64,000 bases of DNA from Ralstonia sp. 25mfcol4.1 (lineage in GTDB: Bacteria > Pseudomonadota > Gammaproteobacteria > Burkholderiales > Burkholderiaceae), in NCBI RefSeq assembly GCF_900104095.1, contig NZ_FNJO01000013.1, positions 1 through 64,000 of the forward strand, given 5' to 3'. Numbering within the stretch: the first letter of the stretch is position 1; each line of letters starts with the position of its first letter. Positions 56,092 through 64,000 of the stretch are shown here, one piece after another. The notes under the pieces are model-generated. The model was not told the origin of the DNA and searched no databases. It saw nothing but the letters and a program-made list of their open reading frames with translations. Made by a program: the position numbers and the translations under genes.

Positions 56092-56815
56092 CCTTTCCAA
56101 CGCCATGTCTTCCAGTTCTCCGTTTGCGTCGATCGAAGCCATCGACCTGGTTGCGGCCGTCGAGGCGCAGCTGACGCAAGCGATTATCGAAGGCCGCCTG
56201 CCTCCAGGCAGCCGCATCGTCGAGGCCGACATCGCGCGGCGGATGAACGTAAGCCGCGCGCCAGTGCGTGAAGCCGCACGACGCTTGGAGCGTCAGGGCG
56301 TGCTGGTGGCCAAGCCGCGCCACGGCTTTGCCGTGCGCACCGTAACGGTCCGGGAAATCGATGATCTGTTCCAGGTGCGGTTGAACATGGAACTGATGGC
56401 AGCATCGCTAGCGTGCGCGCAAGCCTCGGACGCGGGCCTCGACCAGCTGATCGCGATGGTCGACGACATGGTTCGCGATGCCGAATCGCTGCCTCAGATC
56501 GAGCGGGTGGCGCGCGATCTCGCGTTTCATACGGCCATCTGCGAGCTTTCCGGCAACGCATACCTGCATCGTGTGTTCTCCCAGATGCTGACGGAAATCC
56601 GCATGGTCGTGGCAGTGATTGACAGCGTCTATCACGACCCCCGGGCAGTGGCCGAAACACACCGGCCAATTGCCATGGCGCTGCGCACCCGGGATGTCGA
56701 TGCCACCACCTCCGCCCTGCGATTTCATATCGAGGACGGCTGGAAGCACGTTCGCAATGTTTTCATGACCAAGCATGGTGCCGACCAGGCGCCCACCATG
56801 GAGTCTGTCCTGTGA
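56084..56815 (+). CDS. GntR-family regulator with FCD domain
   Basis: A 243-aa FadR-subfamily repressor. The N-terminal winged helix (QAIIEGRLPPGSRIVEADIARRMNVSRAPVREAARRLERQGVL) is followed by the all-helical FCD effector domain, with metal-binding Asp and His in DLAFHTAICELSGNAYLH and ETHRPIAMALRTRD. Embedded in the operon it probably controls, by overlap with both neighbours. Candidate site: ACTGTCG-N5-CGACAGT at 46589. Confidence 0.9.
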   Translation: MSSLSNAMSSSSPFASIEAIDLVAAVEAQLTQAIIEGRLPPGSRIVEADIARRMNVSRAPVREAARRLERQGVLVAKPRHGFAVRTVTVREIDDLFQVRLNMELMAASLACAQASDAGLDQLIAMVDDMVRDAESLPQIERVARDLAFHTAICELSGNAYLHRVFSQMLTEIRMVVAVIDSVYHDPRAVAETHRPIAMALRTRDVDATTSALRFHIEDGWKHVRNVFMTKHGADQAPTMESVL

Positions 56816-57840
56816 AAGTCGTCTACAGCCACGAGCACATCGATCACGACCCGCGCGCATTTATCGTACGCGGCCGCATGAAGCGCAGTAACGAGCAGCC
56901 CGAACGCGCCGAACGGTTGCTTGCCGCCGTGCGCGCGGACGGGTACGACGTCATTGCGCCCGATGACCATGGCCCCGGCCCCCGTGCGGCCATCCACACG
57001 CCCGAATACCTGCGCTTCCTGGAGACTGTCTACGATCGCTGGCAATTGCTGCCCGATGCCTCCGAGGAGGTGCTGCCCAACATTCACCCCTTCCCAGGCC
57101 AGCCATGCACCTATCCCGAGAGCGTGGTGGGCCAGGCCGGCTATCACATGGGCGACGCGGCTTGCTCGATTGGCCCCCACACCTGGCGGGCGGCGATGGG
57201 CGCCGCAAACTCGGCAGTGCATGCTGCCGAACTGGTGCTGGGCGGCGAACGCGCCGCGTATGCGCTGTGCCGCCCGCCTGGGCACCATGCCTACGCGGAT
57301 CGCGCCAATGGCTTCTGTTACCTGAACAACAGCGCCATTGCGGCCCAGCACTTGCGGCGTGTGCATGACCGCGTGGCGATCCTCGATATCGACATGCACC
57401 ATGGCAACGGCACCCAAGGCATTTTCTACCGTCGCAGCGATGTGCTGACGATTTCTCTGCACGGCGATCCGCATCTGTTTACGCCGTTCTTCACCGGCCA
57501 CGCGCACGAGCGCGGCGATGGCGAAGGGCTTGGCTACAACATCAACGTGCCACTGGCCAAAGGCACGGGCGATGATGCCTACCTCGCTGCGCTCGCGCGC
57601 GTGATGGAGACATTGCGCTCCTACGCGCCCGGGGCGCTCGTCGTCGCGCTCGGGCTGGATGCGCATGAACGTGACCCGTATCAGGCCCTGGCGGTCACTA
57701 CGCCCGGCTTTGCACGCATCACCGCCGAGATTGCCCGGCTCGGGCTTCCCACCGTACTCGTGCAGGAAGGCGGCTATCTGTCAGAGGATCTCGGGCCAAA
57801 CCTGTCCAGCGCCCTGCGCGGCTTCGTGAGCGCGGCATGA
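56812..57840 (+). CDS. Histone-deacetylase-fold acetylpolyamine amidohydrolase-like enzyme
   Basis: A 342-aa zinc hydrolase. Active-site signatures: RPPGHHAY (tandem His), NGFCYLNN, ILDIDMHHGNGTQ (Asp and His zinc ligands), SLHGDPHLFTPFFTG and GLDAHERDP (second Asp). The extended N-terminal part (HIDHDPRAFIVRGRMKRSNEQPERAERLL) is typical of bacterial acetylpolyamine amidohydrolases rather than histone enzymes. It removes acetate from acetylated amines in the cytosol. GTG start, GTGA overlap with the regulator. Confidence 0.9.
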   Translation: MKVVYSHEHIDHDPRAFIVRGRMKRSNEQPERAERLLAAVRADGYDVIAPDDHGPGPRAAIHTPEYLRFLETVYDRWQLLPDASEEVLPNIHPFPGQPCTYPESVVGQAGYHMGDAACSIGPHTWRAAMGAANSAVHAAELVLGGERAAYALCRPPGHHAYADRANGFCYLNNSAIAAQHLRRVHDRVAILDIDMHHGNGTQGIFYRRSDVLTISLHGDPHLFTPFFTGHAHERGDGEGLGYNINVPLAKGTGDDAYLAALARVMETLRSYAPGALVVALGLDAHERDPYQALAVTTPGFARITAEIARLGLPTVLVQEGGYLSEDLGPNLSSALRGFVSAA

Positions 57841-58928
57841 GTGCGGTCATCATTGCACCCGCCGAGTGTGGGCATGCAAAGGCCCCGGCATCGGCAGTGC
57901 TGAACGCCACCTCGCCCGCTGCGCCGCTGGAATGGGCGCATGCGTTGCTGGCGCGTCATTGGGGCATGTCGGGCGAATTGCGCGCACTGACAGGCGAGCG
58001 CGACCGCAACTTCCTGCTGACGCCGGCCGGCGATGCGGCGCAGCCGCGCTACATGCTAAAGATCTCCCACCCGGCCGAAACCCCGCTCGTGGCGGACTTT
58101 CAGACGCGGGCGCTACTGCATATCGAACGCAGCGACCACACCCTGCCAGTGCAGCGCGTCCTGCCGACAACCAGGGGCGAGGCCTCGGTGCTGGCCCAGG
58201 CGCCCGATGGCAGCATGCGAGTGACGCGTCTGTTCAGCTATCTGGAAGGCGAGCCGCTACCGAAGGCGCGACGGTCCACGGCGCAGGCCACGGCGTTGGC
58301 AACCACGCTGGCACGGCTGGATCTGGCGCTACGCGATTTCCGTCATCCGGCCGGCGCATTGGAGTTGCCGTGGGACATCCAGCGTGCCGACAGTGTCGCT
58401 CCGCTGCTTGACAGCATCGCCGATCCCGCGCGGCACGCGCTGGCGCAACGGGCACTGGACCGCTTCGTCAGGCATGTGAAGCCCCGGCTGCATGCCTTGC
58501 GCACACAGCCCGTCCACAACGACTTCAACATCTTCAACCTGCTGGTGGACCCGCACGATCACGATCGCATCGCGGGAATTCTCGATTTTGGCGACATGGT
58601 GCATGCGCCACTGGTCAACGACCTCGCGGTGGCTGCGGCCTATCAGGTTGATGCCGATGGCGACACGCTCGATGCGCTGTCGCGCTTTGTGGCCGCCTAT
58701 CACGCGGTGTTGCCACTGGAGCCGCAGGAAGTGGAACTGCTGTTCGACCTGGTACAGGCGCGCCTGTTGATGGTGGTGGCCATCAGCGGCTGGCGCGCGG
58801 CGCGCGAACCGGCCAACGCCGATTACCTGCTGCGCAACAACGCCATCTCGTGGGCACGGCTGGCCGCCTGCGATGCAATCGACCGTCAACGCGCCATTGC
58901 GGCGCTTTTTGCGCGAGTGCGCGCCTGA
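57837..58928 (+). CDS. APH-fold small-molecule kinase
   Basis: A 363-aa aminoglycoside-phosphotransferase-family kinase. LTGERDRNFLLTPAG (P-loop), PRYMLKISHP (ATP Lys), PVHNDFNIFNLLVD (catalytic Asp and Asn) and GILDFGDMVHAPLVNDLA (metal-binding Asp). The general plan is that of hydroxylysine kinase/choline-ethanolamine kinase relatives. It is followed 14 bp later by an AGXT2L-like phospho-lyase, which suggests that it phosphorylates the hydroxyl of an amino-alcohol. ATGA overlap with the deacetylase-like gene. Confidence 0.88.
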   Translation: MSAVIIAPAECGHAKAPASAVLNATSPAAPLEWAHALLARHWGMSGELRALTGERDRNFLLTPAGDAAQPRYMLKISHPAETPLVADFQTRALLHIERSDHTLPVQRVLPTTRGEASVLAQAPDGSMRVTRLFSYLEGEPLPKARRSTAQATALATTLARLDLALRDFRHPAGALELPWDIQRADSVAPLLDSIADPARHALAQRALDRFVRHVKPRLHALRTQPVHNDFNIFNLLVDPHDHDRIAGILDFGDMVHAPLVNDLAVAAAYQVDADGDTLDALSRFVAAYHAVLPLEPQEVELLFDLVQARLLMVVAISGWRAAREPANADYLLRNNAISWARLAACDAIDRQRAIAALFARVRA

Positions 58929-58942
58929 CCGAGGACCCGGGC

Positions 58943-60232
58943 ATGTCCAACGATTCCCGCAACGAGACCCTGCAGGCACGTCGAGCTCGATTGCTCGGGC
59001 CGGCCTATCGGCTCTTCTACGAAGAACCACTGCACATCGTGCGCGGCGATGGGGCGTGGCTGCATGACGCCGACGGCCGCCGCTATCTCGACGCCTACAA
59101 TAACGTGGCTGCCGTGGGCCATTGCCATCCGCATGTCGTGGATGCCATTTCGCGCCAGGCTGCCGTCCTCAATACGCATACGCGGTACCTGCACGAGGCC
59201 GTGCTGGACTACGCCGAGCGCCTGCTGGCGACGATGCCCCCTGATCTAGGGCATGCCATGTTCACCTGCACCGGCAGCGAGGCCAATGACCTGGCCATGC
59301 GTATCGCGCGTGCATGCACGGGGAACGACGGACTCATCGTCACGGGCTTTGCCTATCATGGCGTCACTGAATCAATCGCCGTGGCATCGCCGTCGCTGGG
59401 GCAGTACATCACGCTCGGCCGGCATGTGAGAACGGTACCCGCCCCCGATAGCTATCACGTGCCGCCCGAGCAAATCGGTGCGACGTTTGCAGCCGGGGTG
59501 CGCGCCGCGATCGACGATTTGCGCGCGAATGACATGCGCCCTGCGGCTTTGCTGGTTGACACTGTATTCTCCAGCGACGGCATCTACACCGACCCGCCCG
59601 GGTTTCTGCGCGATGCCGTGGATGCCGTGCGTGCGGCAGGCGGCCTGTTCATTGCTGACGAAGTGCAGCCCGGTCTGGGCCGTACCGGCGACGCATTCTG
59701 GGGATTCCAGCGACATAGTTTGGTGCCTGACATCGTGACCATGGGCAAGCCCCTGGGTAACGGTCATCCACTGGCCGGGCTTGCGGTACGCCCCGACGTG
59801 CTGGCACCCTTTGCACGTCAATGCCGCTACTTCAACACGTTCGGCGGCAACCCGGTATCCATGGCGGCAGGCATGGCTGTCCTGGACGTCATCGAGCGCG
59901 AGCAGCTTGGTGCCAACGTACGCAAGGTGGGGGAGCACCTACGCACACGTCTGCGGCAACTTGCCGAGCGCGACGCGCGCATTGGCGACGTCCGTGGTGC
60001 CGGCCTGTTCGTGGGAGTGGAACTGGTCGACGATACGCGAAAGACCCCGGCCACTGCGTTTGCGCAACGCGTGGTCAATACCATGCGGCGCGAGGGCGTT
60101 CTGCTAAACGCCACTGGCCCGCATGTGAACATTCTCAAGATCCGTCCACCGATGGTCTTCAGCGAGGCGCAGGCTGACCTGCTGACCGATACCCTGAGTA
60201 GGGCGCTGGAGTTGGCCTCGACCACCTCCTGA
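58943..60232 (+). CDS. Class III PLP enzyme, phospho-lyase (AGXT2L)-like
   Basis: A 429-aa aminotransferase-fold enzyme. ARRARLLGPAYRLFYEEPLHIVRGDGAWLHD, YNNVAAVGHCHPHVV, NTHTRYLHEAVLDYAERLL, CTGSEANDLAMRIAR, FIADEVQPGLGRTGDAFWGFQ and DIVTMGKPLGNGHPLAG (catalytic Lys) are close to ethanolamine-phosphate/5-phosphohydroxylysine phospho-lyases, whose MGKPxGNGHP motif is matched. Such enzymes eliminate phosphate and ammonia to give an aldehyde. Start MSNDSRNETL at 58943; the longer frame from 58850 overlaps the kinase. Last gene of the operon. Confidence 0.88.
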   Translation: MSNDSRNETLQARRARLLGPAYRLFYEEPLHIVRGDGAWLHDADGRRYLDAYNNVAAVGHCHPHVVDAISRQAAVLNTHTRYLHEAVLDYAERLLATMPPDLGHAMFTCTGSEANDLAMRIARACTGNDGLIVTGFAYHGVTESIAVASPSLGQYITLGRHVRTVPAPDSYHVPPEQIGATFAAGVRAAIDDLRANDMRPAALLVDTVFSSDGIYTDPPGFLRDAVDAVRAAGGLFIADEVQPGLGRTGDAFWGFQRHSLVPDIVTMGKPLGNGHPLAGLAVRPDVLAPFARQCRYFNTFGGNPVSMAAGMAVLDVIEREQLGANVRKVGEHLRTRLRQLAERDARIGDVRGAGLFVGVELVDDTRKTPATAFAQRVVNTMRREGVLLNATGPHVNILKIRPPMVFSEAQADLLTDTLSRALELASTTS

Positions 60233-60360
60233 TATCTACGGGGCAGTGGTGGTCAGATCTAGAAGTCTGCTCAGTCCAGGTTGGGATTCTGTCTGGTGCC
60301 TTTCTTGAAACGAGCGTCGGACGTACACGAACTCGTTCCGAACGCATCGCGCCATCCGAG

Positions 60361-60675
60361 AGGTAGATCGCCGATTACCACACCACGACTGCGGGCCATG
60401 CTGCGGTGCTTCCGCACGCTCGCGCCAATGAGATCGAGCCGGAGCATCCTTCATTGGCTGACAAACTCCGGCGTGCGACACCCCACTGGCTACGCCACAC
60501 GCACGCGACCCAGCGCTCGTCCAGGGGTCATCGCTGACCACCGTACGCGACAATCTTCGACACGCGTCCATTACGACGACCACCCGTTATCTGTACGACG
60601 ACGAAGTGCAACGCGCCGATCAACTCGAAAAAGTCCTTTCCCAGCGAAAGAGTATGGCCGTGCCAGTAGCGCATT
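60361..60675 (+). pseudogene. Tyrosine-recombinase C-terminal relic
   Basis: Nucleotide-level copy of about 3723-4005 of the intact recombinase gene: RSPITTPRLRAM at the start, then frame-disrupted remnants of HWLRHTHAT, LRHASITTTTRYLYDDEVQRADQLEKVLSQR. Small deletions shift the frame between the HxxR and Tyr motifs. Same strand as the intact gene. It marks an older integration or duplication of the same element family at the right side of the catabolic region. Confidence 0.9.
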
Positions 60676-60731
60676 GACGTCTCGCTCCACCCGAACTGCC
60701 CGCACCATGGCGGCCGGTTGGAGATGAGCGA

Positions 60732-61244
60732 TTACTTCCAGAAGCCGGCGTGCGGGCGGGCGGCTTCGTCCTCCAGCATCGGACCCGCCACCTTCACCTT
60801 GCGTTGGCCGCGTTTGAACACTTCCCGGCAGGGCAGCGAGAACGTCGGATTTTCGGGGTGATCTCCGGTGAGGCCAAGGAGGGAATGCTCCGACAGTGCG
60901 TAGACAACGCGACCGATTCCTGTCCAGTAGATCGCGCCCGCACACATGCAGCACGGCTCCGCGCTCGTGTACAGCGTGCAGCGCGCGAGTTGTTCCGGCG
61001 TCAGCACGCGTGCCGCTGCGGCAGCAGCGGCCAGTTCGGCGTGCTGGGTCGGATCACCTTCCGGTGGCATCGAGTTGTTGCCTGCTGCCGCGATGATGTT
61101 GCCGTTCTCGTCGGCAACCAGCGCAGCGAAAGGATGGCGGCCGCGCTGTCTGGACGCATATGACTCGGCAATAGACCGGCGCAGCAGGTCGAGATCGAGC
61201 GCTGACACTTCTTGGGAAGCTTCTTCAATGTTCAAGGTGGTCAT
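60732..61244 (-). CDS. Nucleoside/purine deaminase (CDA superfamily)
   Basis: A 170-aa zinc deaminase. HAE motif in DPTQHAELAAA and PCxxC in TSAEPCCMCAGAIYWTGIG, followed by the C-terminal HAGFWK. Size and the MCAGAIYW signature fit guanine deaminase or related cytosine/guanine-type deaminases. ATG 61244 is the natural start (MTTLNIEEASQEV). A purine/uracil-type permease relic directly upstream suggests a former purine salvage operon. Confidence 0.85.
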   Translation of the reverse strand: MTTLNIEEASQEVSALDLDLLRRSIAESYASRQRGRHPFAALVADENGNIIAAAGNNSMPPEGDPTQHAELAAAAAAARVLTPEQLARCTLYTSAEPCCMCAGAIYWTGIGRVVYALSEHSLLGLTGDHPENPTFSLPCREVFKRGQRKVKVAGPMLEDEAARPHAGFWK

Positions 61245-61281
61245 GTAGTTCCCCAGGGGAATAGGACGATAGGACTCTTCT

Positions 61282-61560
61282 TCAGGCGCGCTTCTTGGCA
61301 TCGACTGCCACGGAAACCAGTACGGACAACTCGGTGGCTTCATCACGCTGCTCGTCCTCCTGCTGTGCCTTTCCATTGAGCAGCACGTTGAGGAGGATCG
61401 CGGTGATGCCTCCGAGGAATATGCCACGCTCGAGCACCACCTTCAGCGTTCCGCTGACGTGCTCGAACAGCGCTGGAAATGACATGGGCAGGACTCCGAC
61501 GCTGATCGACACCGCGACGACATGCCGAAATCTGATGCACCGGGGTTTCCGCCACCGAGC
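61282..61560 (-). pseudogene. NCS2 nucleobase permease, C-terminal relic
   Basis: The in-frame tail reads HVVAVSISVGVLPMSFPALFEHVSGTLKVVLERGIFLGGITAILLNVLLNG, the last two helices of a xanthine/uracil NCS2 symporter, then a polar tail. Further upstream only shifted scraps remain (e.g. IWLGGGNPGASDF), so ten or so helices are missing. Non-functional. Confidence 0.8.
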
Positions 61561-61695
61561 CAGATCGCGGCCGCCGGCATCACCACCTTCAACGCACCAA
61601 CAGAGGGCGCGGCATCACGCGACACCCGGTCTGTTGCCTGTAGGGGCATCGCTGCGGCATCATCCATCGAAGCTATCCCCAAAACAAATGAGCAA

Positions 61696-61714
61696 CCATC
61701 GATTTTTTCGATGG
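61696..61714. promoter_or_regulatory. CCATCGA/TCGATGG dyad at the LysR start
   Basis: Seven-bp arms around TTTTT, 10 bp before the likely start of the LysR gene. It includes a T-N11-A core, as in LysR-box sites; autoregulation is possible. Confidence 0.4.
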
Positions 61715-61723
61715 AAATGGAAC

Positions 61724-62638
61724 ATGCGCTTTTCCCTGGAACAAATTCAGATGTTTATCGTGGTCGTGGAAGCCGGATCGTTTTCCGCAGCCGCCCGACG
61801 GCTGGGGAAAACGCAGTCGACGATCAGCAGCGCCATCGGGAATCTCGAAATCGACCTCGGCGTATCGCTATTCGATCGGACGAGCAAGATCCCCGTCGTC
61901 ACGGAAGCGGGACGAACGCTGCTTGCAGAAGCCACCGCCGTGCTGGAGCGGTGCCGGTCGCTGGAGGCGCATGCGGCCAGCCTGGCTGACGCGAATCCAG
62001 GCGAACTGACGCTGGCGATCGAGATACCGTACAACACGGTCATGCCGGCGCTGATCGATTTCGAACGGGAGTTTCCATACGTCGACCTGACCATTCGCAA
62101 CCCGGTCTATGGCGACGTCAGCGACCTGGTGCTCAAGGGTGAGGCGGCACTTGGCATCGCGTTTGCGCAACCAGACTACCCGCCTGAACTGGACTTCCTG
62201 CAGCTCGGCAAACTGATCATGGTGCATGTCGCCCATCCATCGCACCCGCTCGCGTCGCTGGACAGCGTGTCGTTCGCCGACCTGCATGCCTATCGGCGCC
62301 TTGCATTCAGCGCGCATGCCAACAAGCTTCCAACGACCGAGTACCTTCGCGCTACACGTACGTGGCTGGCGGAAAGCTATCTCGCCCTGATGGAGATGGT
62401 CGGCAGCGGTCTTGGCTGGGCGACATTACCCCGGCAATTGATACGCAACGAGCTGGACAAAGGCGAACTGGTCGAACTGCAATTGAGTGCCTACCCGCAC
62501 ACCGACTGGCTTGTCGGGGTCGATCTTCTTTGGAGGAAATCGGCCAGTCGCGGACGCGCCGATCGATGGCTGCACAATCGGCTGCAGCAGCACATGGTTT
62601 TCGAAGTCGGAAGAGGCGGACAACGGACAACGCGATAG
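61724..62638 (+). CDS. LysR-family transcriptional regulator
   Basis: A 304-aa regulator. The N-terminal winged helix (MRFSLEQIQMFIVVVEAGSFSAAARRLGKTQSTISSAIGNLEIDLGVSLFDRTSK) is followed by the LysR effector domain (GELTLAIEIPYNTVMPALIDFEREFP...LGIAFAQ). Start MRFSLEQIQM at 61724 is the family form; 61688 or the long frame from 61295 would add unrelated residues. Divergent from the permease relic and deaminase, so formerly their regulator perhaps. Confidence 0.9.
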   Translation: MRFSLEQIQMFIVVVEAGSFSAAARRLGKTQSTISSAIGNLEIDLGVSLFDRTSKIPVVTEAGRTLLAEATAVLERCRSLEAHAASLADANPGELTLAIEIPYNTVMPALIDFEREFPYVDLTIRNPVYGDVSDLVLKGEAALGIAFAQPDYPPELDFLQLGKLIMVHVAHPSHPLASLDSVSFADLHAYRRLAFSAHANKLPTTEYLRATRTWLAESYLALMEMVGSGLGWATLPRQLIRNELDKGELVELQLSAYPHTDWLVGVDLLWRKSASRGRADRWLHNRLQQHMVFEVGRGGQRTTR

Positions 62639-62906
62639 CCGCCAAAAAGTAAGGGCAAGTGTCCGCCAACGGCGCAGCTTCGGTCATCTGGTTCACCAAA
62701 GCTGAGCGGCTGAATTGGGTTTGCGGACATCGCCGCTGCCTTCGGCGAGCCCTGGGGGGGCTCCGACCCCGGTTCGTTTATGTCAAAGGAACGACTATGA
62801 AGATAAGCCTTCTTATCACAATAGCATGGATGACTACGCGAACTGCGGCACGGTAATTTCAGTCTCGGCTGTTACCCGGGGCAAGGCGCCTGCCTCGCGG
62901 TTTCAG

Positions 62907-64000
62907 TCAAAGATTGTCGTGAATCCACTCACTGAACGAGAAAGCAACCCGAGCGTCTGCAATCAGGCGGTCCAGCATGCCGACGTCCGGGGCGACAGGC
63001 CGGGCTGCATCTCTTAGCATCGATTCCCAGCTGCCTGCGATCAAATTGGCTGTCACCTGAACCCACTCCCTGGCCGCCTCGGCATTCATGCCGAAATGGC
63101 TGGCGGCGTCAACCAACTGCCTCACCCCGGTTCGAGCGGATCCGTCCGCGCTAGTGGCCATGGAAAGGATGGGCCCATCGGCAAGCGGTTGCGGACCGAC
63201 CGAGATGACAGGCGTGATATCAAATGCGGGAGCCAGGCGCCAGCCGCGCTGGCCCTTGCCTTCGTGCAGCAGCCCGTGGTTGAGGGGATGATCGTCGGTA
63301 TTGCCGACCAACGCGTTGAACGCCATACGCCGCCACAATTCGCAAAGCTGGAGGCTCAAGTCCTCGCGCCCCTTGCACCAGATTCGCAACGCGTCACCAA
63401 AGTTCAGATACGAGCGACGCGGATCGCCTCGGACGGCGTCCAGCGGCAGTCTGAGCACCGTATGCGCACTTGCGAAAAGGCGCCGTTGCGGCCGATAAGG
63501 ATCTCCGGTACGGTCGAATCGCTCGACGAGCAAAACCTGATGTGAACTGAACGTGTGCAGTACCACGGGAGCGGCATCGAGGCCTGCCATCTTGGCCAAG
63601 GTCATGGTGACGAACTCGCGAGCAGGCATGGCGATCCGGTCGCCACGATCCTGCATCTTCGCTAGCCACAGACGGCCAGCGTGCACGAGCGTCGCCTTTG
63701 GTCGCTCGCCCCCGGCGCTCGTATCGAGATCCTCGTTCAGACGCCGTAGCGCCCGACTTGCAGGCGCGATGTGATCCAACGCTTCTGCGAGCGGTTTAAG
63801 ATCGTCTAATTCCTTTGGAACCCAAGCCAGCTTGCGCTCGATGTCCGCGCAGACCTCCAGCGCCCCCACACCATCCGGGACACCGCGTTCGAGTAGTTCA
63901 AGTGGGCTAAGGTCCTTTCCAGCGTGAGCGTTCAGCCTGTCTGCTCCATAGCCAGCAGGCTTGGCGTCCCTGATGACCCCGGGGAGCCCGTCTGCCGCAG
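62907..64000 (-). CDS. HipA-like Ser/Thr kinase toxin, 5' end outside window
   Basis: The frame stays open to the window edge (AADGLPGVIRDAKPAGYGADRLNAHAGKDLSPLELLERGVPDGVGALEVC...), so the start is missing. HipA blocks: SAGGERPKATLVH (Gly-rich loop and Lys), FNALVGNTDDHPLNHGLL (catalytic Asp/Asn loop) and LAPAFDITPV (metal-binding Asp, DFG-like). All kinase residues visible are intact. HipA kinases phosphorylate tRNA synthetases, and a HipB-like antitoxin usually precedes them; here it would lie beyond the window. Confidence 0.85.
   Translation of the reverse strand, partial: AADGLPGVIRDAKPAGYGADRLNAHAGKDLSPLELLERGVPDGVGALEVCADIERKLAWVPKELDDLKPLAEALDHIAPASRALRRLNEDLDTSAGGERPKATLVHAGRLWLAKMQDRGDRIAMPAREFVTMTLAKMAGLDAAPVVLHTFSSHQVLLVERFDRTGDPYRPQRRLFASAHTVLRLPLDAVRGDPRRSYLNFGDALRIWCKGREDLSLQLCELWRRMAFNALVGNTDDHPLNHGLLHEGKGQRGWRLAPAFDITPVISVGPQPLADGPILSMATSADGSARTGVRQLVDAASHFGMNAEAAREWVQVTANLIAGSWESMLRDAARPVAPDVGMLDRLIADARVAFSFSEWIHDNL

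Noticed and set aside
61295-61723. N-terminal extension of the LysR frame to 61295
   Set aside because: It runs antisense through the permease relic; LysR proteins start at the MRFSLEQIQMF helix.

Overview
The window looks like an accessory, island-rich part of a high-GC beta-proteobacterial replicon (Burkholderiales, Cupriavidus/Ralstonia/Achromobacter-like). The clues are the Bug-type solute-binding protein, the OmpC-like Burkholderiales porin, the cop/sil metal-resistance gene types and the dense catabolic operons. I cannot tell whether it is chromosome, chromid or plasmid.

Layout. (1) 1-5.0 kb is a scrap yard: the 3' end of an IS5-like transposase, an N-terminally truncated SMC-like ATPase, an intact 567-aa tyrosine recombinase with a striking 18-bp-arm palindrome just upstream, and a frameshifted AbiEii-type toxin relic. 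(2) 5.1-6.64 kb and 33.91-37.19 kb are the two halves of one autotransporter gene. (3) Between them sits a 27,261-bp Tn3-family transposon (6645-33905), defined here by GGGG-starting inverted ends, a 5-bp target duplication TGAAC, and exact restoration of a 1,606-codon ORF when it is removed. Its cargo is copFDCBA with copRS, merRTPA, and a sil/cus HME-RND efflux operon. TnpA is at one end and a KfrA-like protein plus tyrosine recombinase at the other. (4) 37.9-45.3 kb is a LacI-controlled aromatic-acid regulon (porin, Bug protein, intradiol dioxygenase, SDR, BKACE, MDR reductase, cupin), with two near-identical palindromic operators. (5) 46.65-60.23 kb is a twelve-gene operon, tightly packed and with many start/stop overlaps: class II aldolase, Dpp/Gsi-like ABC importer, hydroxyacid dehydrogenase, two class III PLP enzymes, EamA exporter, FCD-GntR regulator, acetylpolyamine-amidohydrolase-like enzyme and APH-fold kinase. 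It suggests uptake and breakdown of an acetylated amino-alcohol or hydroxylysine-like compound. (6) 60.3-64 kb holds a decayed integrase copy, a purine-type deaminase with a permease relic, a LysR regulator and an edge-truncated HipA-like kinase.

How the parts work together. The transposon gives copper, silver and mercury resistance: periplasmic copper oxidation and sequestration (CopABCD), cytosolic export (CopF), transenvelope efflux (SilCBA with the SilF chaperone) and mercuric ion import and reduction. CopRS and MerR are encoded locally. The sil promoter has MerR-family geometry but no dedicated regulator in the element. The catabolic clusters appear to be older residents. The metal transposon has cost the host its autotransporter.
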